From assembly GCF_007565055.1 (NCBI RefSeq), contig NC_044557.1:65477095-65541094 (forward strand): 64,000 nt of DNA. Reading direction: 5' to 3'. Made by a program: the position numbers and the translations under genes. How positions within the stretch are numbered: position 1 is the first letter of the stretch; every line of letters starts with the position of its first letter. This DNA comes from Rhinopithecus roxellana (taxonomy: Eukaryota; Chordata; Mammalia; Primates; Cercopithecidae). Below are positions 12,198 through 23,889 of this stretch, one piece after another. The notes under the pieces are model-generated. The model made no database searches. It saw only the letters and a list, made by a program, of their open reading frames with translations, and had not been told where the DNA came from.

Positions 12198-12420
12198 ACT
12201 TGGGGATGAGGTAGAGTTTGCTGCTTCTAGAAGAAAGCCAAAGGCTAAGCTAGAGAAGAAGGTTTTCCAGATCCCAGGGTGAAGCCAGGCTGTTGTGAAT
12301 CCAAGGCAGGACAAAGGTCAGTGACTGTGCATGGGAACTGCTGGGTTTTTTATTTGATGATTCAAAATGCCACTGTTTTGGTGGTGTTGCTGGATCCGAC
12401 AGTTCAGTGACAGTTTTCTT

Positions 12421-12435
12421 TTTTCTTTTTCTTTC

Positions 12436-12468
<33 letters not shown>

Positions 12469-12751
12469 GAGACGGAGTCTCACTCTGTTGCCCAGGCTGT
12501 AGTGCAGTGGCTCGATCTTGGCTCACTGCAGCCTCCGCCTCCCAGGTTCAAGTGATTTTCCTGCCTCAGCCTCCCAGGTAGCTGGAATTACAGGTGTGCA
12601 CCACCATGCCTGGCTAATTTTTTGTATTTTCAGTTGAGATAGGGTTTCGCCATGTTGACCAGGCTGGTCTTGAACTCCCGACCTCAGGTGATCCACCCGC
12701 CTCAGCCTCCCAAAGTGCTGGGATTACAGGTGTGAGCCACTGCACCTGGCC
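12421..12751 (-). repeat. Alu (S type), antisense
   Basis: CT-rich then T-rich tail, full body; TTCAGTGACAGTTTTCTT flanks it (12403-12420 and 12752-12769). Confidence 0.95.
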
Positions 12752-12839
12752 TTCAGTGACAGTTTTCTTTTCATAGTCAATCATCTTTGCATGATACAAA
12801 TTAAATGGTAGATTTTGTAATAAATAACACATAGGCCGT

Positions 12840-13260
12840 GAAAGTTTTTAGCAAAGGGAGGCCCTGAAAGACTAAAATAGGGAAAATCCTGGAAAATTTT
12901 TTGGAGGATGGGATGTTGCAGCTGGATTTTGATAAGAGCACAATTTAGACAGAGAAACAGGGAGGGAATTTCAGGCAGGGAAACAGTCTGAGCAAAGGGA
13001 TAGAAGTAAGAATGGGCATCTTTAGGAAGCTGCAGAGAAAATGGCTTAATTCCTTATATCAAATAAGTACAAGGAAGTACATTTTGAAAAGTAGGTTGGG
13101 ACCAGATAGTAGAAGCCCTTAAATGTCAGACGGAGGATTTTGGACTTGATGTTATAGGCAGTAAAGAGTCATAGTACACTCTGAAAAATCACGTTCTGTG
13201 AAGATTATCTCATTAGCCTTCAATATGGATCAAAGAGGGGAAAGTTGAAGGCATGAAGAG
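12840..13260 (-). repeat. L2 fragment, antisense
   Basis: AGGCAGGGAAACAGTCTGAG and GATTTTGGACTTGATG-like words are reverse L2. Confidence 0.55.
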
Positions 13261-13329
13261 ATAAGACTGAAGCTGTAATCATAAATATGGTGATTGACTT
13301 CATGTAAGGGATAAAGAGAAAGAATAATA

Positions 13330-13540
13330 GCATGTATGCTGCTTTTATAGTGTGTCAGTCTATTTAATTCTGACAAAAACAGTAGGAAGTGAATACCATT
13401 ATTCTGTCTACATTGGGATACGTCTCCATTTTATAGGTGAAGAAACCGATACACAGAAAGGTTAATTAAGTAATCCAGGGTAACACAGCTAATGAGTGGT
13501 GCAGCCAAGATTTGAACCCAGGCAGTCTGGCTTCAGAGTC
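13330..13540 (-). repeat. MIR, antisense
   Basis: TTATAGGTGAAGAAACCGAT, GGTAACACAGCTAATGAGTG and GATTTGAACCCAGGCAGTCT match the reverse MIR body; the last covers the tRNA-derived box B end. Confidence 0.85.
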
Positions 13541-13667
13541 TGGATATTATTAAAACAGTACATAAGGTTTGGCCTTAAGTGACTGGGAACAGATAATGAT
13601 GAGGAGTGTCTGGTTGAGAAATGATGATTCGCTTAGTGTTGAAGACATTGAGTTTAAATTGAAAAGA

Positions 13668-14101
13668 TTCTTTTTTTTAACTGTTATTTTACATTCAGGG
13701 GTACATGTGCAGGTCTGTTATATAGTAAACTCATGTCACAAGAGTTTGATGTACAGATTATTTCATCACCCAGGTACTAAGCCTAGTACCCATATTTATT
13801 TTTTATGTTCCTATCCCTCCCCTCCCCTCGCCCTCGGCCCTGTGGTAGGCACCAGTGTCTGTTGTTTGTCTCTTTGTGTCCATTTGTTCCCATCATTTGG
13901 CTCCCACTTATAAGTGAGAACATGCAGTATTTGGTTTTCTATTCCTGTGTTGGTTTAAGGATAATAACCTCTGGCTCCATCTATGTCCCTGCAAAGGACC
14001 TGGATCTCGTTCTTTTTATGGCTGCATAGTATTCCATGATGTATATGTACCACATTTTCTTTATCCATTCTTCTATTAATGGGCATTAGGTTGATTCCAC
14101 G
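13668..14101 (-). mobile_element. L1 3' end, antisense
   Basis: T-run then GGGGTACATGTGCAGGTCTG and TATAAGTGAGAACATGCAGT: the 3' end of a primate L1, 5'-truncated within ORF2. The frames at 13569-14029 are antisense L1. Confidence 0.92.
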
Positions 14102-16760
14102 ACAAAAGGATTCTATGTAGAAATACAGAAATGGTTCTCAGGTACTATACATCTGTTAGTCATTAAGGTAGAGCAATGAAAGCTGTTAGAACAATAATGT
14201 AGATAAATAGGAAAAAGACCAAGGAATGATCAGAGTTAGAGAAGGAAGAGGAGAGTTCAAGTAGAACAGAAATTAGAAAAGAATGGTTGGCTAAAGAGAA
14301 GAACTACCTTATCATACTGTCTCACAAGTAAAGCAGGATTTTATAAAAGTAAAAAATGGACAAGAAAATTCAAGGAGTTAAGACCCAAAAACAGTCCATT
14401 GGACTCTGAGCTGGTTATTAGTAGAATTAGCTCTATGGAAGGTACTACTACTATCTAACTATTATCTAGGGAAGATCTATAATGCACCAAGCACTTCAAA
14501 TGGAAATATCTGAGTGATTCCTTTAGAATAATATAAAATATCATGATACAGAAGAAGAAATGGAAGCTCGAAGAGATACCTGCTCATCAAGGAGATGAGC
14601 AACTCATCTGAATTCATTCATTGATAGAGCTGAGATTTAAACTGAAGTTCCTCAACTCCAAAAGCATCCTCCCCCTAGATCAAGACAAAAATTCCGTAAA
14701 ACACAAACCAATGTCCTTGTAGAAATGGATGTGAGAAGTTGATTAAAAGTAATAATTTGTGTGCGTACTTCACCGTCCTAGTTTTTTCCTTTGTTATTTT
14801 CTTTTTTTAAAAAAAAATTCTTTTCTTTGTTTTTGTTCTCTACAAACCTTGTGTCTAGGGCTGATTTTCAACAGATCACTGTGAGGGGGCTGCCCTGCTA
14901 CATAAGAAGGCCTGACCTGGAAGCAGATCATCCACTAATGGTTTAGCACCGGGTTCACCATGAACATGCATTGTGTGACGGGCACTGTCCTAGTTTTTGT
15001 TTTGGATCCCAAGTGTCTTTATAAGTGGATTTGTGTCTGGATCTGTTGACCATTATTGCACATATCTTTAGAAGGGGAAAATGTTATGTGTTAAGCTTCC
15101 TCTGCTTCTCCCCAGTAAAGCATTCCTGCATTTGACTCCTATTATACTCAGGGGAGCATGGAGGGGGCTGTCCTGGCAGAATGCTCTGGAGCCTTGTGGA
15201 CTGGCTGGTCTTGGTCTCAGTGGCACAGCTGCGTGGTCCATTTCACTGCTTCAGCTGGTGACTCGTCTTTCAGCCATCTCCCAGCAGTGAAGTCACGGAT
15301 TAAAGAAAACAAACGAGAGAGAAAAAAAAAAAAAGTTTTCTGTGTGACATGGCCTTAGCCTTGCTGTGATTGCTCTGACGATCACCAAAATTTTCCTCCA
15401 AAGCGGGACCTTGGGATTGAGTTTACAGTTGCTGTTTACCGTTCTGTGTTTGAGGCTACCCAGGACATAGCCCACCTAAAGCTTCACAGAGGATATTTAA
15501 GAAATGGACCAGAAAAGAATTAGAATTGCCCTTCCAAAAGAGCAATGATAAAACAGCTTCAGAGTGTTCCTAATTGTGGTGAAAGCTGCTCTGTGAAACT
15601 TTCCTTTCTTTACAAGTCTACATTTTTGCTCAGTGTACCAGAGAGATTGTTCTGTTTTTATTAAATTAAACTTCATTCAACAGTGCTGTGTACCAGAGAT
15701 ATTATAATTTGTGAAGAAAAAACTAAAGTCATTGTGTAGTTAAAGGGAAGAGCACAAAAGGCCCCTGTGGCTGTCAAGAATGTGAAAAGAAATGGCTAAC
15801 AAAGTTGTGATTTCCCAGAATATTTTTTCCACTGATCACGTAAGGATTCATCAACAATTTCATTTTAGGGGAAAGGCTGATGCCGCTCTTAAATTTATGA
15901 GTCAAGCTTGGTGCTAGGAAACATGAAATCAGCAAGCTAAGAGACTCAGCAGGAGGGAGTAGGGATTTTAAGAGGAAGATTTAGGGAAAAATCTCTCCAG
16001 TGAATCAGGACACATTTTAGTGAAAATCGAGACTTGGCTCTGATCCTTCAGCTTGGTGCTTCCTGCTAAACTTTTGGAATTTAGCCAGTGTTATAATTAA
16101 CACCTCACCCCACCCACACTCCTCCACAGCAATGTGTGTGTCTCTGAGGCATGACAGAGTAAAATCCTCATCCTTTTCAATGGTGTGGTCACTCCAAATA
16201 ACGTGAAGTCCTTCCTGCAGGACTGGGCATTTTTGGAAGTGTGCATGATGCCTGTGTCTTCATGGGCAACAACTGAGGTTCCAAATCCTCTATTTTACCC
16301 TCCAAGTGGAGGCTGCAGACCAGGCACCCCGGGTGGCCCCAACTAATCAATTGTGGTGGGCCGGGTGACACTGTCACGGCCCGGGCCCACCACCTCTGCT
16401 GCTTTCTTAGTTCTTCCCGAAGGCCTCATTATAGATCCTCAGGAGTCCACCAGCATTTCCTGTCTCCAAATCTAACCCTGCATATTTAGAAGTTTTCTAT
16501 ATGGAAATACTATTTTATCATTAGATTAAATATGTACATTTTTTCTAACGGACTCTCCAAAATAAATACAAATGTGTTCCTTTTGTAAGAAAATCCCATT
16601 ATTCTGCACACTACTGAAGTATCCTTCACTTTTAAAAGCATTTCCCGCATATCCCTATCTCAGCACTGACCAGCACATTCCTACCTATGCTTCAGCTTTG
16701 TTTAGAAATATTGGCCCCCTTCTTTGTCCCCTCATTAGGTTAGTCCCCTCTGTCATGTGC
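14102..16760. other. Long intron 1 stretch with a GC-rich hairpin
   Basis: About 2.6 kb where I see no repeat that I can name. It holds more moderate-GC sequence (14870-15500, 16040-16440) than the rest of the intron and a strong inverted repeat at 16353-16393. Open frames (15081-15290, 15158-15358, 16572-16838) have no recognisable product. Conserved regulatory sequence is possible but untested. Confidence 0.4.
16353..16393. other. GC-rich near-perfect inverted repeat
   Basis: GTGGTGGGCCGGGTGACA is followed after one base by its near reverse complement TGTCAC...GGGCCCACCAC, with four extra bases in the right arm. It would form a compact hairpin of about 18 pairs. Confidence 0.8.
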
Positions 16761-16799
16761 CCTCACAACACCACCCTTTCTCGCATGCATGGCCCTGTA

Positions 16800-16940
16800 G
16801 TAGTGATATTCTCTCTCTCTGGCAGGTGTGTGGGGTAAGGAACAGTATGTTGCGTGCCACTCCATCCTTAACAACCAGCACAATGTCTGGCAACTATTGG
16901 GCTCTCAATAAATATTTAAAGAATATTGTTAAATGAATAA
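16800..16940 (+). repeat. L2/MIR-like 3' end, sense
   Basis: CTATTGGGCTCTCAATAAAT then a TTAAATGAATAA end fits the L2 3' terminus. Confidence 0.5.
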
Positions 16941-17059
16941 CTTTAATTTCCCTTCAATTAATGATTATCTTTAAGACTTTTAAATTATTCTCAACTTTAC
17001 CAAAAATTGATATATCCACAAATTTTATGGGAACATAAAACTGTGCAGTGATAGTCATA

Positions 17060-17235
17060 CCTGTTATTTGCAAAGTACTATGCAGTTTGCAGAATCCTAT
17101 TTTATCAATTATTTTATTTGATCTTCACAAGCACATTGTAAGGTAAGTAGGGTGGGCATTGCTATTCCTATTTAAGGCAGGAGAAACTAAACGTTAGACA
17201 TTACCCAGCTTCCCACCACTGTAAATGGTGAACAA
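17060..17235 (-). repeat. MIR, antisense
   Basis: AAAGTACTATGCAGTTTGCA, TTTGATCTTCACAAGCACAT and AAGGTAAGTAGGGTGGGCAT follow the reverse MIR order. Confidence 0.6.
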
Positions 17236-17325
17236 GTACTTACTTCTAAGGCCTATGCTACTCCATGTCACCATAGTGCCTAATAGTATGGTAGTAAGCC
17301 CACCAACCAGGGTGTTTATTTTTCC

Positions 17326-17626
17326 TTTTTTTTTTTTTTTTTTTTTGAGATGGAGTCTCGCTCTGTCACCCAGGCTGGAGTGGAGTGGCACGATTTCGGC
17401 TTACTGCAACCTCTGCCTCCCTGAGTCCAGCAATTCTCCTGCCTCAGCCTCCCAAGTGGCTGGGATTACAGGCACACATCACCATGCTCGGCTAATTTTT
17501 GTATTTTTAGTAGAAATGGGGTTTCACCATGTTGGCCAGGCTGGTCTCGAACTCCTGACCTTGTGATCTGCCTGCCTTGGCCTCCCAAAGTGTTGGGATT
17601 ACAGGCGTGAGCCACCATGCCCAGTC
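17326..17626 (-). repeat. Alu (S type), antisense
   Basis: Full-length; AGGGTGTTT on both sides. Confidence 0.95.
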
Positions 17627-18009
17627 TTAGGGTGTTTTCTCATGTATTCCAAGAAGCCTGATTATACCCCTGTAATCTAACTCATTTTCAGTTGAGTCAG
17701 TGTTCACTCTTTCCTTCCAATCAGTTTCACCAAACCACTGGCTCAAAGAGCCTGATTCAGAGACCTAGCGACTGGAATTCCACTCTGCTAAACGTGTATT
17801 TCCCATCTGTCCCATCCCAAACATATCTTACCAATGTCAGTGTCTTTTTTTCTGAACTTACACCGAAGCATGCACCCTGACAGCACATAAAGGGCCCTTG
17901 ACACACTCTTTGTTGTGAGTTCACACCAGTTCTCCATCACAAAGTGAGCTGAGGAACCATCTACCATTAGGAGATCCCATAGGAGTGTCAGCAAAAATAG
18001 ACCTCTTTT

Positions 18010-18690
18010 TTTTTTTTTAAGTCTTTCTTTTTCTATTTTCCATTTTAGTTTATTTCTATATTTTTCATTTCAATAGCTTTAGGGGTACAGGTGGTTTTTG
18101 GTTACATGGATGCATTGTATAGTGGTGAAGTCTGGGCTTTTAATGCACCTGTCACCTGAATAGTGTACATTGTACCAATGTTTATTAGATCACTCTCTTT
18201 GCCTTTGCATACCCATAGCTGCTTAGCTCCCACTTATAAGTGAGAACATGTGGTATTTGTTTTTTGTTGTTGTTGTTCCTGAGTTACTTCATTTAGGATA
18301 GTGGCCTCCAGTTCCATCACTGTTGCTGCAAAGGACCTTATTTCATTCTTTTTTAATGGCTGAGTAGTATTTCATGGTGTGTGTGTGTGTGTGTACACCA
18401 CATTTTCTTTATCCACTCATCGATTGATGGGTACATAGGTTTTTCCATATCTTTGCAATTGTGAATTGTGCTGTGATAAACATATGAGTGGAGGTGTCTT
18501 TTTAATATAATGACTTATTTTCCTTTGGGTAAATACCTAGCAATGGAATTGCTGGAAAGAATGGTAGATCTACTTTTGGTTCTTTGAAAAATCTCCATAC
18601 TGTTTTCCATAGAGATACATTTATATCAACAGTATATAGCTGTTCCCTTTCCACCGCATTTGCACCAACATATGTTGGTTCTTGGCAAAA
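18010..18690 (-). mobile_element. L1 3' end (older L1), antisense
   Basis: GGGGTACAGGTGGTTTTTGG, TATAAGTGAGAACATGTGGT and TTAATGGCTGAGTAGTATTT are reversed L1 3' sequence. GACCTCTTTT occurs on both sides (18000 and 18693), a likely target duplication. It contains a (TG)n run at 18379-18396. Confidence 0.88.
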
Positions 18691-18699
18691 AAGGACCTC

Positions 18700-19485
18700 T
18701 TTTATGACTGCATGACCATCAGAAGGCCTTGGTAGTTGAATTTCCATTGAGTGATGTTGGCGTTGCCTTTGCCAGCCTTGTCACATGTCCCTGCCATGTT
18801 ACGATGTGCTGACTTAGGTGTTACTGAAATACAATGTCTCATTGTTCCATGTTGGTTTCATTTCAATGAACAAGCATATGAGGGCTAGGAGAGAAGTGAC
18901 CAAACCTCTGCAGGCTCTGTTGTTTGATAGCTGAGCACCCAGCATGGGGAGATGCTGAGGACTGTCATGGTCTTTGGGTACTTGAGTCATCACACTCACC
19001 TGAAGACATTGCCTTGTTTGTCAATTGCTGCTTTATGCAAGGCTAGCTTGGTTAGGATTGATTGACTCCCACCCATTTATGTTTCTACTGTAAATTCCCC
19101 ATGTAGACTCCCTCACTTTCCATGATGGTCTTTGTAGCTTGTGACTTTTATATCACCTAAATATTGTAGAATTCTGTAGCAGCACAGGATCTACAATAGA
19201 GTCTGTCTCATTCCTGCTGTTCCATATCATTTTATACAACATTACCTGTAATACATTGTGTTTGCAAAGTAGCTTACATTGCCTTTTTAAATTGAGACAT
19301 GGGTTCATCTATAATTTGCTAGTAATTTCAAGTATAGATTAAACTAGATAAAAGTTTTCAATAATCATTAGCATATTGATTACATTTAATGTCTTGCATT
19401 TATTTATAATGAGAACTCAGAGAATGAAATGAAACCTGCTCTCTCTTAGGGTTCCATTCTTGCATTCATTAATAAAGAACAATTA
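18700..19485. other. Intron 1 stretch, nothing recognised
   Basis: Unique-looking; no RNA gene or coding frame that I can support. Confidence 0.4.
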
Positions 19486-19794
19486 GGCCAGGCTTGGTGG
19501 CACATGCTTGTAATCCTTAAGCTCTGGGAGGCCCAGGCAGATGGATCACCTGAAGTCAGGAGTTTGAGACCAGCCTGGCCAATGTGGCGAAACCCTGTCT
19601 CTATTGAAAATACAAAAATTAGCCAAGCATGGTGGCAGTCGCCTGTAATTCCACTTACTTGGGAGGCTGAGGCAGAGAATCCTTGAACCTGGGAAGTGGA
19701 GGTTTCAGTGAACGAAGATTGCGCCATTGCACTCCAGCCTGGATGACAAGAGTGAAACTCTGTCTCAGAAAAAGAAAAAAGAATAAATAAATAA
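19486..19794 (+). repeat. Alu, sense, diverged
   Basis: GGCCAGGCTTGGTGGCACAT start, body with several changes, A-rich tail. Confidence 0.92.
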
Positions 19795-19849
19795 AATTAC
19801 TTGGCCCCTAGAATGACTGGATACAGAGCCCTGAGTTTGAAGAGGACCA

Positions 19850-20222
19850 ACTGTCTGTACTGCTATAACAGAATACCTGACCCTGGGTAGAAATTTATTG
19901 GCTCACAATTCTGAAGGTCGGGAAGTCCAGGATCAAGGGGCAGCATCTGACCAGGGACTTCTTGCTGCATCATCTTATGGGGAAAGATGGAAGGGTAAAG
20001 AGAGAGCAAGATGGAAAGAGAGCAAGAGGGGGCAAAGCTATTTCAGTCACAATGAACTCACTCCTTTGATAATGGCATTAATCCATTCATGACCTAAACA
20101 CCTCTTAAAGAGGAGTGGGCTCAACACCACGTGGAAGCCCTACCTTCCAATGCCATCACAATGTTCATGAAATTTTAATTTAGGTTTTGGAGGGGATGAA
20201 CATTCAAACCATAATACCAACT
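19850..20222 (-). mobile_element. MaLR-type solo LTR-like repeat, antisense
   Basis: TGGCTCACAATTCTGAAGGT, CTTCTTGCTGCATCATCTTA, GAGAGCAAGATGGAAAGAG and TTCAAACCATAATACC fit a mammalian MaLR-family LTR in reverse. It ends about 220 bp before exon 2. Subfamily uncertain. The frame at 19898-20092 is part of it. Confidence 0.6.
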
Positions 20223-20440
20223 TATACTACTGGGACTACTTTTTAAAGACTTATTACTTCGCATAGACAGTAAAAAAATAAATCAGTGGTTGTCACTCTA
20301 ACTTTAATCTTCTTCCCTTCCTTCTCCCCCATTCTGAGGAAATGAAAATTAAGGTTTGTAGTCATGTAATGTGTATATTATTAGGGGTAAGAAATTTGCT
20401 CTCTCTGATAATGAACCTCACATTTCTCTTGTTTTTACAG

Positions 20441-20636
20441 TAATAAAAGACTAGTGGCCTTAGTGCCCATGCCCAGTGACCCTCCATTCAATACCCGAAG
20501 AGCCTACACCAGTGAGGATGAAGCCTGGAAGTCATACTTGGAGAATCCCCTGACGGCGGCCACCAAGGCCATGATGAGCATTAATGGTGATGAGGACAGT
20601 GCTGCTGCCCTCGGCCTGCTCTATGACTACTACAAG
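20441..20636 (+). CDS. GRHL2: GRHL2 exon 2 (N-terminal activation region)
   Basis: This 196-bp exon follows a pyrimidine-rich acceptor (TTTTTACAG) and ends at AAG|GTAGGT. Its first base completes an Asn codon begun in exon 1; 65 codons follow, about residues 8-72. The peptide starts NKRLVALVPMPSDPP and ends LGLLYDYYK, which I recognise as GRHL2 rather than GRHL1 or GRHL3. The segment belongs to the N-terminal transactivation region that, in this family, precedes the linker and DNA-binding domain. The exon has many acidic residues and prolines. It is flanked closely by two LTR-type repeats (19850-20222 and 20989-21345), neither of which enters it. The borders are supported by the open frame and by joining to exon 3. 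Confidence 0.95.
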
Positions 20637-20988
20637 GTAGGTCCCCAGCCTCCACTTTTCTCTTCTTCCTGCTCCAGGACATCCGTTTGCTGGTGGGAAG
20701 ATGGAATAGATTCTTCATCCCAGACCAGGGAACTAATAGCATTTCCAAACTCAATATAGAATTCAGCCTCTTCCTGTTCTCATTGCCCTCTACTTCCCCA
20801 TCTACAAAGCTCAACTTTATCACCCACCCAGAGGAAGTGCTCATTTTGGGATAATATTTTTTGTGTTCTTTGTTCACATGCATAAATATTATTTGCATAT
20901 TATTCTTATATTACAAATACTTCCTTGTTACCATGTTTACTTTAGGATTATTATTTTTGCTGAATGAAGTATATTACATTGTGTGGCT

Positions 20989-21345
20989 TTATTAATCCAT
21001 TTTCACACTGCTGATAAAGACATACCAGAGACTGAGAAGAAAAAGAGGTTTAATTGGACTTACAGTTCCACGTGGCTGGGGAGGCCTCAGAATCATGGCA
21101 GGAGGCAAAAGGCACTTCTTATGTGGCAGTAGAAACAGAAAATGAAGAAGATGCAAAAGTGGAAACCCCTGATAAAACCATTAGATCCTGTGAGACTTAT
21201 TCGTGATCACAAGCACAGTATGGGGAAAACTGCTCCCATGATTCAAATTATCTGCCACAAGGTCCCCCCCACAACACATGGGAATTATGGGAGTACAATT
21301 CAAGATGAGATTTGGGTGAGGACACAGAGCCAAACCGTATCCTCG
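20989..21345 (-). mobile_element. THE1/MST-type LTR, antisense
   Basis: TTCACACTGCTGATAAAGAC, GTTCCACGTGGCTGGGGAGG, CACAACACATGGGAATTATG and GATGAGATTTGGGTGAGGAC are reversed THE1-class LTR words (ERVL-MaLR). A solo LTR with no internal retroviral genes; it starts 352 bp after exon 2. Confidence 0.88.
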
Positions 21346-21349
21346 TATA

Positions 21350-23050
21350 TGGGTATACCATAATTTAGTTATTGCTCAGTAGTTGAACATTTAGGTTGCC
21401 TCTAGATTTTTCTATTAATAAGAAACATTCAGGGTTTCTAGATTTTTCAGTTTTAAAAGGAACATTCTGATGAATACTTTTGTGGAAGACGTTTGCAGCA
21501 ATTACAATACCTAATTTTGTTACAACCCTAACTTTCTCCATTGTTTTGATGAGTAGTAAATTTTTATTATGAAAAACTCTTAAGGCAAAATAAATGTAAA
21601 GCACTTACATTTCAAAAATCTACTTGCCATATACTACCTATAAAATAGGAGTATTTCAGGAAATCAGACAAAAAACAATGGTTTTTCTCCAGCATAAAGA
21701 ACTATGCCTGGTATGACCTGCTCCTTTTGAATTATTGAAGTGTAAAAAATGGACAAGTATTTACTGAATGAGATTTATTACCTGCCTTGATTGTAAACAC
21801 CTTTGGTTGATGCTGGGAATTGGCACAAATGTGAGGATGGCTGTGTTTATTTTGCTGGTTGGGCACAATGAACTCTTATTTTAGAATAAGAACTGAATCC
21901 CACCTTCCCTTCTCCTCCATCATGGAAAAACCAGAGGTTTCGGCAAAATCATGCAGGAGAGATAATTTCCCTTTTCGTAACCTTCGGTCTCTGCTTCCTG
22001 TTTCCTTTCTGCTTCCGACTTCCTGTTAACTTCCAGCAGCCTCCACTTTGCAAGCTATTGTCTCCTGTCTCTTCCCTAAAACAGTTCTCATGCTTTCAAA
22101 ACATCTCCCACCACCACCTCTGGCATTGCCACCACACCTACTCTTCTGCCAGGGTTTTCTAAAATTACACATTCCTTTTCCAACTTCTTTCCCATTAAAA
22201 CACTCAGGAGGGATTCCTCCTTGGCGGGATTATTGAAAACAAAGTGAGGCTTTATCTAAGATGGAGAACAAGGTATGAGTGGCAGGTACAAGTGACTGAC
22301 AGGTAGGTCCAGGGTATTTTAAATAAAGATATTGCTAACTCAAACAAATGCATCCTTTACAGTTAGGAAGTGCTGGACAAATATACGAACGGCTTTCTCT
22401 TGGTCTAGGCTTTCTCCAGTCTAGGCTGACTTTCCCACTTATCAAGAGAGCCAGCACTGGCAGATTGTGACCACCCTCTTATGAAGGCATAAATCTCCCA
22501 GCAGGACTCGTGACATAGCAAGAAGGACCTTAACTTTGGGGGACTTGGGTTCAAGATGAAAGGATGCTTTAAGGCCTAAACTACATTGCATGTAAGTAAG
22601 GCTATTTTCTCTACAGTGAGGGGGAATTCCTGGGGAAAAAAAAAAAAAAAAAAAAACTGTGAAAACCAAAATGATTTCATGGTAGGCTTTTTTTTCTTCT
22701 TCCTTTCTGGCTGTGGTGGTTTTATACTTTTCATTCTTTCTGATTGAGGATCTCATTTGAGAAATGCAAGGATAAATTATAAATGTTTCAAACTGAAAAT
22801 TTTCAAAACGTATTGAGGATAGTTGGGAAGCACAGAACTCATCAAATTAGGTTGCTTCGTGTACTGGGCCACTTCTTGAGGGCTTAACTGTTTTTGGTCT
22901 CATCCTTAGAAAGAAATTGAAAAGTGATTTTCTTCTATGATTAAAAAATAGTCAAAACCTGACAGTTGTATTGATCTTCAAAATCTATAAATATATCTTT
23001 AAAGTGACCCTGATTTGATTATTCAGATCATTACAACTTCTCTTTGTAAC
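21350..23050. other. Intron 2 stretch, mostly unrecognised
   Basis: No named repeat except an A22 run at 22636-22658. Frames at 22048-22236 and 22442-22756 have no recognisable product. Confidence 0.4.
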
Positions 23051-23344
23051 TTTTTTTTTGTTTTGAGATGGAGTCTCGCTCTGTCACCAGGCTGGAGTGT
23101 AGTGGCAAGATCTTGGCTCACTGCAACTTCCACCTCTGGAGTTCAAGCGATTTTCCTGCCTCAGCCTCCCAAGTAGCTGGGATTACAGGCACGCTCCACC
23201 ATGACCAGCTAATTCTTGTATTTTTAATAGAGACGGGGTTTCACCATGTTGGCCAGGATGGTCTGGATCTCTTGACCTCGTGATCTGCCCTCCTTGACCT
23301 CCCGAAGTGCTGGGATTACAGGCAGGAGTCACTGTGCCGGGCTT
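23051..23344 (-). repeat. Alu (S type), antisense
   Basis: Full-length, with TTTGTAACTTT on both sides. Confidence 0.94.
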
Positions 23345-23576
23345 GTTTGTAACTTTTATAATGTTAAATTAATATGTCACTTAATAGTTTTCATAAGGCT
23401 TTGAAGAAATATACTAATGATATTTAGGAGAAATATATTGTTCTTATTCTTTAAAAAATAGATTTTATTCTGTTATTATGAAATGGATATAATTTCATAT
23501 ATCTGTATTTGATGGCAATTCTTTTTTTGTATTAGTGAGAAAGAGAAGCATACCCTAAAACAAACATAATTAGTAA

Positions 23577-23875
23577 TTTTTTTTTTTGTTCTGACAGAGT
23601 CTTGCTCTGTTGCCCAGGCTAGAGTGCAGTGGCATGATCTCAGCTCACTGTAACCTCCATCTCCCGAGTTTAAATGATTTTCCTGCCTCAGCCTCCCAAG
23701 TGGCTGGGACTACGATGTGCATCACTGCAACTGGCTAATTTTTTGTTTGTATTTTTAGTAGAGATGGGATTTTGTACATGTTGGCCAGGCTGCTCTTGAA
23801 CTCCTGGCTTCGAGTGATCCGCCCACCTTGACCTCCCAAAGTGCTGGGATTAGGCATGAGTCACCACATCCAGTC
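23577..23875 (-). repeat. Alu, antisense, diverged
   Basis: Full-length with small deletions; ATAATTAGTAATTT on both sides (23566 and 23877). Confidence 0.93.
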
Positions 23876-23889
23876 CATAATTAGTAATT

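Noticed and set aside
12055..12314. Poly-Cys/Val and poly-His/Thr frames
   Set aside because: Both are translations of the (TG)n microsatellite.
14870..15480. Suspected ribosomal RNA or snRNA pseudogene
   Set aside because: A few words looked rRNA-like, but on reading through no consecutive match to 18S, 28S, U6, 7SK or tRNA structure could be kept.
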